The translations under genes and the position numbers were made by a program. This document shows positions 57,962 through 64,000 of a stretch of DNA of 64,000 nt, one piece after another. A model generated the notes under the pieces. It ran no database searches and was not told where the DNA came from. It worked only from the letters and a program-made list of their open reading frames with translations. Location of the stretch: assembly GCA_958296225.1 (NCBI GenBank), contig OY282456.1, positions 1,674,001-1,738,000 of the forward strand, written 5' to 3'. Source of the DNA: an uncultured Dehalococcoidia bacterium. GTDB lineage: Bacteria > Chloroflexota > Dehalococcoidia > Lucifugimonadales > UBA3495. Numbering within the stretch: position 1 is the first letter of the stretch; every line of letters begins with the position of its first letter.

Positions 57962-59063
57962 TATACAGGTATCCTGATGGTTGAAGCGGGGCTTTGATGT
58001 CATAGTCGTGAGATTCATAAAATGATACCCGCGCGCCGGCCGGGGTTTGATTTAAGACATACAGCACCACGCGGCGTATTGCATCGCGCAACAACGCTTC
58101 ATATTCGTCTTTAGGCGGTCGGTTATACTTCTCCCAAATCATCGGTTCCTGACATTCCCAAATCGGGATGACATCGGTGCTGCTGAGCTGGGCGAAAATC
58201 ACACCGCCGGGAACCCGGTAATAGAAAAGCCACGGCTTTTTTCGGCTTTGGGCAAACCCTAGCTCAGCAAGTATCCGGGCATTGCGCCGGACGGTCAGCT
58301 TAACTTTCCCCCACATACTATGTCCCTGTGAATCCACATTCCAGTCACGGGGAGGCGTACCGGGCTGTTTGGGATGGCGCATAGGAGCAAGAATTTCCCA
58401 TGCTTTGAGCTTGATACGACGGTCGAGACAGCCGTCCGGGCCAGTGTGTTGTCGGCAGTAAGGACAGTAGATGCAACCCTGGCTTGCTCGTCGCTGGCAG
58501 CCGGGGCATATCGGGTCGGGGCAGGGTATGCCGTGCCAATCGCTGAATGCTACGGTTCCAGCGTATAAATCGTGCAAGTCGCTTGGCTCTCTTATAGGCA
58601 GGATGGCAACGGGTGCGCCGGCTGTATCCGGCGGATAATCTGGCGGGTGCGTAACCAGAACCTCAATATAGCCGGCCGTTGCTCCATTGCGACTAACCGT
58701 AATATCGGGCTTGATGTTCAAGCCGGGGATAACGCACTCTAGCGCGGCGGTATGTCCGATGCCAAAAGTGGCGCAGTGGGTCTGCCGGCAACGGCAAATC
58801 CAGCTAACGGGAATGCCGGCGCCGGCATTAATCCGCTCGGCAAGCATCTGCTTGGCAGTAGCATGGAGCCAACTTTCCTGGCTACAGCCGGGGTTATCCC
58901 GGTAATGTGCGAAGTGGTGCTCTTTCACTGCCCCTTTCTTGGCAACTAGAGGCTGTTCGCAATACTGGCAGACGCAATTGCAGGCCAGTCCTCTGGAAAC
59001 GGAACTGACGTGAACGGTGCAGCCTGAAGCAGCGGCGCGTGCGTATGGCAATGTAGCGGGCAT
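57930..59063 (-). CDS. CoiA-like nuclease-family protein
   Basis: 377 residues from ATG 59063. The N-terminal zinc-binding-like CNCVCQYCEQPLVAKKGAVK, then EHHFAHYRDNPGC is the CoiA signature (CxxC ... HFxH). The nuclease-like core has NIKPDITVSRNGATAGYIEV (D-x(n)-E-x-V). A second Cys-rich cluster (CPDPICPGCQRRASQGCIYC) may be a zinc finger. The C-terminus is unfamiliar (YHYR-type aromatic stretches, PPKDEYEALLRDAIRRVVLY). CoiA proteins act in DNA uptake and recombination, and related proteins occur in defence loci. Its adjacency to the N6-methyltransferase may be meaningful. Confidence 0.72.
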   Translation of the reverse strand: MPATLPYARAAASGCTVHVSSVSRGLACNCVCQYCEQPLVAKKGAVKEHHFAHYRDNPGCSQESWLHATAKQMLAERINAGAGIPVSWICRCRQTHCATFGIGHTAALECVIPGLNIKPDITVSRNGATAGYIEVLVTHPPDYPPDTAGAPVAILPIREPSDLHDLYAGTVAFSDWHGIPCPDPICPGCQRRASQGCIYCPYCRQHTGPDGCLDRRIKLKAWEILAPMRHPKQPGTPPRDWNVDSQGHSMWGKVKLTVRRNARILAELGFAQSRKKPWLFYYRVPGGVIFAQLSSTDVIPIWECQEPMIWEKYNRPPKDEYEALLRDAIRRVVLYVLNQTPAGARVSFYESHDYDIKAPLQPSGYLYNDGYNDDWEI

Positions 59064-59091
59064 GGCAATTTCCCACCAAAGCCGGTAATGG

Positions 59092-59913
59092 TCAGCTCGC
59101 TCCCTTTTGCCACATTTCGGCAACATCTACGGCGCGCATAAAGCGCACGCCGGGGAAGGTTTTGATGTATTCAATCAGGCGTTCCAGCATCAGCAGGCGG
59201 CCGGGGCGGCCGATGTATTGGGGGTGCATGGTCAGGTTGAAGCAGCGTCCGTAGCGGTAGATGCCGCGAAACTCGGCGGCCCAGCTGTCAAACACTTCGT
59301 CGGGGTTGCGCATGGGGCCGAGGCGGTTGGCCGAGGGCGCATAGACAAAGTGGGGCGCGTCGTCCAGCAGCCAGTGGATGGGCAGCTCCACCAGCGGGCG
59401 GGGCGGGTCGCCGCCGGACACGTAATAGGGGGCGTCGTCGCCCATCAGGCTGCTGTCGTACCGGAAGCCGTGCTTGGCCAGCAGGTCGAGGGACACGGGG
59501 CTGAGTTCCCAGCTGGGCGAGCGGTAACCCACGGGCGCGGCGCCGGTCAGATCGCCCAGGATGCCGATGCCCTTGATGAGGACTTCCTCCTCCTCGGCGG
59601 GCGTCATCGTGGCCGGCGGCTCGTGGAGGTAGCCGTGGTGGGCGACTTCGTGGCCGCGCCGGGCGATGTCGCGCACCAGGTCGGGATGGGTTTCTGCCAC
59701 CTGGCCGGGGATGTAAAAGCTGCCCGGAATGCCCTGGGCGTCCAGCAGATCCAGGATGCGGGGCGCGGCCACGCTGGGGCCGTACTCGGCCATGGAGAGC
59801 AGGCTGGGATAGTTGGCAAAATCAGCATTGCGCCGCAGCCAGGACGACACGCCGTCCACGTCAAAAGTGATGATGGCAACGCAGTGGATGTTATCGGGCC
59901 AGATGGAGGGCAT
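59092..59913 (-). CDS. Polysaccharide deacetylase family protein
   Basis: 273 residues. NodB-homology motifs: VAIITFDVDGVSSWLRR (Asp pair; metal Asp), GHEVAHHGYLHEPPA (metal His-x3-His), GYRSPSWELSP (motif 3 Arg) and the C-terminal CFNLTMHPQYIGR (motif 5 His). It removes N-linked acyl groups from polysaccharides or acts on small amides (allantoinase/PuuE-like subgroup, given the FDVDG and short length). AAGGAG lies 8 bases before the ATG. No signal peptide, so a cytoplasmic small-molecule substrate is plausible. Confidence 0.88.
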   Translation of the reverse strand: MPSIWPDNIHCVAIITFDVDGVSSWLRRNADFANYPSLLSMAEYGPSVAAPRILDLLDAQGIPGSFYIPGQVAETHPDLVRDIARRGHEVAHHGYLHEPPATMTPAEEEEVLIKGIGILGDLTGAAPVGYRSPSWELSPVSLDLLAKHGFRYDSSLMGDDAPYYVSGGDPPRPLVELPIHWLLDDAPHFVYAPSANRLGPMRNPDEVFDSWAAEFRGIYRYGRCFNLTMHPQYIGRPGRLLMLERLIEYIKTFPGVRFMRAVDVAEMWQKGAS

Positions 59914-60011
59914 GGTGGTGGCTCCTTATTGCGGCGGTTCCGGTCGTTGGGCAACGCTCGTCGGCCATTGGCAATCCCACTTCCCAATGCTGGATGCAGT
60001 GAGCGGCGGCG

Positions 60012-63000
60012 TCAAACTAAGCGAGGGTATCTCGGCATCGCCACGATGCGCCTAATGTTGGCCTCGCGCTCCCGCAGGGTAGCGTCGGTTTTCAGCGTAG
60101 CGGGGTCGTGCAAATATAGATTGTCCGGAATATAAACCGGGCGGTGTGCCATTTCAACTATGGGCAGCATAAATGCCCAATCGCTGGCCAAGTCAATCCA
60201 CTGGCCGTCGATTTTCAGGTCGTCAACTCTGATAGCGTCAAAAATGCGTTTGTGGAACGTCCGCAGGTGCTGCCAGACATTGCCGCCGCGATTGCTCCGG
60301 GGGTTGGCGAAATCTGGAATATAGTTTGCTTCCTTATCCAGCCGCAGCATCGAACCGACGGTTGCATCCGCTCCGGCGTCGTATTCCCGCTGTACCCGCG
60401 CCAGCGCATCCCGGCCCGTCAAAGCGTCGTCGGCGTCAAGAGTAATAATTACGCTGTCGGGATTACCGCAAAAGTGAGTGACGGCCTCCCAGGTGTTGCA
60501 CAGCAGCCCTCGCCTGGCATTGTTCCTGACCAGAGTAATACGTTCCCGGTAAGGCGCAGCCAGCATCGCAATGTAGTCTGCCAATCCATTATCCGAAGCG
60601 TCATCCACGATGACCGCTCCCCAGCCGCTAACGCTCTGGCCAACTAGCGAATCGAAACAGCGCCGGAACCGCCCCGGCGGAACATTCCGTCCGCAGATGA
60701 TAAACACATAGTCCTCATTACGTTTTGGCCCGGCCCACTCCTGCCGGTTCCCGGTCAGATTAACCTGACCGGCCTGCGCCGGCGGAACATAGCCCTGCTC
60801 CACGCGGTCAATGATGCCAAAAAGCTGCTCGGCATCGGTTTTCCTGTCGTTAGGCGTATGAATGAAAAAGGTCTCCGGGCGTCCGCCGCGATAAGTGCGG
60901 AACTCCGATTCGGCAATCAGCCGGTCAAAGGCGCGATGCCATGGCAATTGCCACTGGCCGCCCTGAACCCGGTTGGGCACGGGTCGGACGCTTTGCAGGC
61001 GTTCCCGGTCAAACAGGCATCCCCTCACCTCTACCCGCCAGTTGTCGCCATCGGAGCGGCCGGGTGTGTAGTGGCGCCGGTCGCTGTTAGAAACGGGTAG
61101 CTGAACAAACAAAGCGTTGGCGTCATTTTTCAGAACGTCAATCATATCGGCAAGGTAATCGTGAGCATCATCTTGGCGGCCAATAATCAGGTCGCTGTCT
61201 ATTTGCAGCACGTAGTCGCCGCGGCAGGCGTCGAGGCCGTACAGCGTTGCAAAAATCTGCTGTCCATTGGCGGCGTGTGTGTCGTCAGCCTCCGCCTCCG
61301 TTCCAAACCACTGTTGATAAGTCTCTCTTATCAACCGCTCCTCATCGGGAGCATAGATAACCCGGTCCACAACGCCGTCATTCTGCAACCGGGACATCGC
61401 GGCGCGATAGGCTGCGGGGTCCGGCGTATCGTACTGGCGCAAAAAGCCGTCCGCGCGGGTATCAACCACTACCACCTTCTCAAAGAAAACGGACGGCCCC
61501 TCCAGTTGGCTCACCTGGTGCCTGATAAACCGCTCAATAATGCGCCACTCCATATAGCAGGTCTTTATCAGCAGGGATACCCTGGGGCCGGCAACTGGAA
61601 CAGGCTTGAGGGTGAACAGCAGAAAATCCGCCGCCGGCCATAGGTTCTCCGTATCCGTGCCGTCGGTTTCCGCAATTTGCTCTACGACCAGTCCGGCTTT
61701 GAGAAATGCCTTCCGATAGGCTGCCAGGGGACGGTGAACGTCGGCGCGGGTTCTGCCGGTAGCGGTGATTTCTTTATGCCAGGTAAAAACCGCATCGTAG
61801 CACGCTCCCGCCGGCATTAGCCGGCGCTGGAGTTCGCTGGCCGGCGCGTTGGTATGGAACGGGTTGCACACGGCCACGATTACCCGGCCGGTATCGGATA
61901 CCAACCGCCTGAGGTCGGCAATTACCCGGTTGAACTCCGCCGGCTCCGCGATGGTGCATAGCGCCAGGCTGGATACAACGGCGTCAAATTTTTGCTCAGG
62001 AGGGAAATCGGACGGGCCAATATAATGAACCCCTCCCGGCCCGGCGCGCCCCGCCGCAATGACCGCCTCATCAATGTCGTATGCCGTTACCCGTATGCCA
62101 CGCGCCGCCAGCGCCGCGGCCAGCTTTCCCGCGCCACAGCCATAGTCAAATACAGTCTCAGGCTGGCAGGATAGTGTCAGGTCAAGCAAGCGAGCATCAA
62201 GCAGGTTTTCTTTGCTGCGCGGGGCCAGGGCACGAATAAAATGGTCAAACCCGACCAACTCGGGCCGGTTGCAATCCTGCAATGCGCCGGTCATTAGAGT
62301 TTTCAGGTCTTTCCGAAAATGAAAGCGGTACATCAGAAAGGCGCGACGACACATCTGTAAAAACCCTTCGTCGTCATAGGGACGAATGTCGGCGCCATAG
62401 TCAACCAGCTTGAGCCTGTCGCGCGCTATAATAAAGTTGTCAGGATGTACGTTGCGGCAGACGATGCCGGCAGTACGACATTCCCGTAGCAGATTCAGTA
62501 TGTCCTCAAGATGCCCGCCGGCGTAAGGGCGGCCTTCCTCGTATGGATAAACCAGCGCAAATTCGTCAGAGTCGCGGCGAACCTCCACAATCGGGTAAAG
62601 TGATGTGAACCCCGTCCATTGGCCGGCCAACGATTCCAGGAACGCAATCCGCCGCTCCCGTTGCCGGCGCGGCCAGTGGTGAAAATACTTGTACACGCGC
62701 TCGCCATCGGTGAGCGCCACTGCCTCATTGCCAACCCCCAGGCAGCGCAGGTTGCTCCGCTGAAATTCGCGCGCGACGAAAGCGGCTGCCCTCTCCCGCA
62801 GCCGGTCAACCGGCAGTGCGACATTCGCGCGATATTCCCGTACTATTGCCGGCAGATTCTGCAGGTATTCCCCAATCCGGCCGGCGGCGTCGGCATCCGC
62901 CCGCACCCGGTCGCTGAAATCGTCAATATCAAAGTTATCGTATATTTCTTGCAGGCGGTCGACGAACCGGCGCAGGTCGGCAACGCTGCTCCGGTATTCG

Positions 63001-64000
63001 TCCCGTTCCAGCCACCACAAGCCTGACGGCTCTGCCATGTCCCCGAGATACCGGCGCAGGCTCCCCAGCAGGCCGAGAATACGCGCGTGATTCAGCTCAA
63101 ATGCGTTCAGCCTCGCCTGCAAATACTCGGCAAAGCGTTCCCCGGCAAAGGCGGCGTCGGCCCGGTTGAAGTGCAGCAGCTCCGGCCCGTAATCCGCCCG
63201 GCCGTCAAGGACGTTTTGCTCAGCCTTGGCTCGGAGCACGTCGTGCAGACACGCATAGAAAGCGTGGCCGCGCATATCCGCCGCCAGCTTGCCGAAATCA
63301 AGGAAACCGGCGCTAATCGCGCTCCGGTCCTGGCGCGCCGGCAGCGGAGCCTGCACAATCCCGCGCCCGCCAACATATTTGTTGAGCAGGCACCAGACCA
63401 TATCGCTCCGGCGTACATCCTCACCGTCCAGCGACGGCGCCGCGTTAGGAAAGTCGCGCAGAGTTTCAATGTTAAAGACAAAGGTAGTCGGGCCCCGGTT
63501 GACCGACGGTGCGACGTAAGCCGGTGGGTCATCCGCCAAGTCCGGCTCAATCGTCAGCGGACGGAAAATCGGTATGCCGTTGCAGATGCCGGGCAGCGAC
63601 GCCGCCATCTCCGCAAAGACCATCCCCGTGGCTGAGTTTGCCGATGCCGCCACATACCAGAACGGCGTTTCCAAGTGAGCGGTCCCGCGGCGGGACAGGT
63701 CGTAATAGTAGTCTGGGCTGCTCTGGCGTGTTTCTGCGTTCTCCCCGGAGCGGTCAGGATAAGGTTCCTCCGGCGACAGCCGCGCCATCAGTTCCAGGTT
63801 GTGGTAAAGGTCAACCAGCTGGGTTCGGATGCATGATGCGAAAGGCAAGGGCGGCGCTCCCGTCACCGCGCCCAGAACCACGTCGTAATCCATATCCTTG
63901 AGCTGCTTGATGTAGTTCACGCACCGGTCCTCAATTCGGCAATCGTCGTCCAGTATCCATACCACCGCGCCGGGCCAACTTTTAGCGGCAGTGTAAAGCC
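60012..64000 (-). CDS. Giant multidomain glycosyltransferase-kinase-methyltransferase protein (5' end beyond window)
   Basis: At least 1329 codons, open through the right edge. Counting from codon 63965, residues ~1-300 form a GT-A-like domain starting at once with VVWILDDDCRIED (DxD). Residues ~400-560 form a protein-kinase-like fold (GVGNEAVALTDGERVYKYF; catalytic-loop-like CRNVHPDNFIIARDRLKLVD, YGADI, that is HxDN and DYG). Residues ~590-720 form a class I methyltransferase (TVFDYGCGAGKLAAALAARG). Residues ~795-1060 are a first GT2-type domain (VSLLIKTCYMEWRIIERF, LQIDSDLIIG) and ~1085-1317 a second (VFIICGRNVPPGRFRRCFDS, IITLDADDALTG). It probably builds and methylates a surface glycan in one chain. 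RBS not visible. Confidence 0.85.
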   Translation of the reverse strand, partial: LYTAAKSWPGAVVWILDDDCRIEDRCVNYIKQLKDMDYDVVLGAVTGAPPLPFASCIRTQLVDLYHNLELMARLSPEEPYPDRSGENAETRQSSPDYYYDLSRRGTAHLETPFWYVAASANSATGMVFAEMAASLPGICNGIPIFRPLTIEPDLADDPPAYVAPSVNRGPTTFVFNIETLRDFPNAAPSLDGEDVRRSDMVWCLLNKYVGGRGIVQAPLPARQDRSAISAGFLDFGKLAADMRGHAFYACLHDVLRAKAEQNVLDGRADYGPELLHFNRADAAFAGERFAEYLQARLNAFELNHARILGLLGSLRRYLGDMAEPSGLWWLERDEYRSSVADLRRFVDRLQEIYDNFDIDDFSDRVRADADAAGRIGEYLQNLPAIVREYRANVALPVDRLRERAAAFVAREFQRSNLRCLGVGNEAVALTDGERVYKYFHHWPRRQRERRIAFLESLAGQWTGFTSLYPIVEVRRDSDEFALVYPYEEGRPYAGGHLEDILNLLRECRTAGIVCRNVHPDNFIIARDRLKLVDYGADIRPYDDEGFLQMCRRAFLMYRFHFRKDLKTLMTGALQDCNRPELVGFDHFIRALAPRSKENLLDARLLDLTLSCQPETVFDYGCGAGKLAAALAARGIRVTAYDIDEAVIAAGRAGPGGVHYIGPSDFPPEQKFDAVVSSLALCTIAEPAEFNRVIADLRRLVSDTGRVIVAVCNPFHTNAPASELQRRLMPAGACYDAVFTWHKEITATGRTRADVHRPLAAYRKAFLKAGLVVEQIAETDGTDTENLWPAADFLLFTLKPVPVAGPRVSLLIKTCYMEWRIIERFIRHQVSQLEGPSVFFEKVVVVDTRADGFLRQYDTPDPAAYRAAMSRLQNDGVVDRVIYAPDEERLIRETYQQWFGTEAEADDTHAANGQQIFATLYGLDACRGDYVLQIDSDLIIGRQDDAHDYLADMIDVLKNDANALFVQLPVSNSDRRHYTPGRSDGDNWRVEVRGCLFDRERLQSVRPVPNRVQGGQWQLPWHRAFDRLIAESEFRTYRGGRPETFFIHTPNDRKTDAEQLFGIIDRVEQGYVPPAQAGQVNLTGNRQEWAGPKRNEDYVFIICGRNVPPGRFRRCFDSLVGQSVSGWGAVIVDDASDNGLADYIAMLAAPYRERITLVRNNARRGLLCNTWEAVTHFCGNPDSVIITLDADDALTGRDALARVQREYDAGADATVGSMLRLDKEANYIPDFANPRSNRGGNVWQHLRTFHKRIFDAIRVDDLKIDGQWIDLASDWAFMLPIVEMAHRPVYIPDNLYLHDPATLKTDATLREREANIRRIVAMPRYPRLV

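Overview
The window is about 64 kb of GC-rich bacterial DNA, estimated by eye at 60% or a little above. It carries genes for CaiB/BaiF CoA-transferase, SMP-30, GMC, M20 and S9 peptidase, amidase and PAC2 families. It also has plant-type leucine-rich repeat proteins, an infC-rpmI-rplT operon and two genes that only make sense if UGA is read as selenocysteine. This mix is what I would expect from an uncultivated Chloroflexota (SAR202/Dehalococcoidia-like), perhaps host-associated. No 16S gene is present, so the taxonomy is inference.

Layout. 0-5.9 kb: a possible HEPN-like protein between short direct repeats, a Gfo/Idh/MocA oxidoreductase, a tandemly duplicated membrane protein whose second copy is frameshifted, a UGSC-family selenoprotein, a transposase remnant, an isolated 73-residue gene between a near-consensus promoter and a strong terminator, and a glutaredoxin-thioredoxin reductase fusion. 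5.9-12.5 kb: a three-gene operon (membrane sulfatase-fold protein, mini membrane protein, two-domain methyltransferase), a CoA-transferase with a coiled-coil membrane protein, and a MidA/NDUFAF7-type methyltransferase. 12.6-17.6 kb: two tandem exported LRR proteins built from near-identical 72-bp repeats. 17.8-21.5 kb: an SMP-30 hydrolase and an S9 peptidase. 21.5-26.5 kb: a duplicated toxin-antitoxin/HTH/AtzG-like module that separates a HEPN (HI0074-type) gene from its nucleotidyltransferase partner, followed by an amidase. 26.6-31.3 kb: PAC2 and M20 proteins, a frameshifted gene, the infC-rpmI-rplT operon (infC starts on ATC) and tRNA-Gly(CCC).

32.2-36.7 kb is a visibly AT-richer island of five co-directional genes: C5 cytosine methyltransferase, ParB-like protein, an unknown protein with tandem acidic repeats, Vsr and an HNH endonuclease. 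It reads as a horizontally acquired restriction-modification or defence operon. 36.7-43.5 kb holds a retropepsin-like protease, a thiamine-diphosphate enzyme, a broken BrnT-like toxin with its antitoxin, a GMC oxidoreductase, a glutaredoxin-DinB selenoprotein, a PAC2-like protein and a VOC protein. 43.5-47.9 kb has four tandem copies of a single-pass membrane coiled-coil protein, an MFS transporter, a HAD dehalogenase and a small protein.

48.6-54.1 kb contains a cupin and a metal-uptake operon (Fur/Zur regulator, lipoprotein binding protein, ATPase, permease) ending in an MFS transporter with a His-rich tail. 54.2-59.1 kb has proteins resembling the two halves of a nitrile hydratase beta subunit. 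They lie on either side of a large adenine methyltransferase/nuclease gene, and a CoiA-like nuclease precedes the N-terminal half. 59.1-64 kb has a polysaccharide deacetylase and a giant multidomain protein (glycosyltransferase, kinase-like, methyltransferase, two more glycosyltransferases) that runs off the window edge.

The strongest unexpected signals are the two recoded UGA genes with hairpins at SECIS-like positions, the split nitrile-hydratase-beta-like locus, the duplicated TA module and the five-gene methyltransferase/ParB/Vsr/HNH island.
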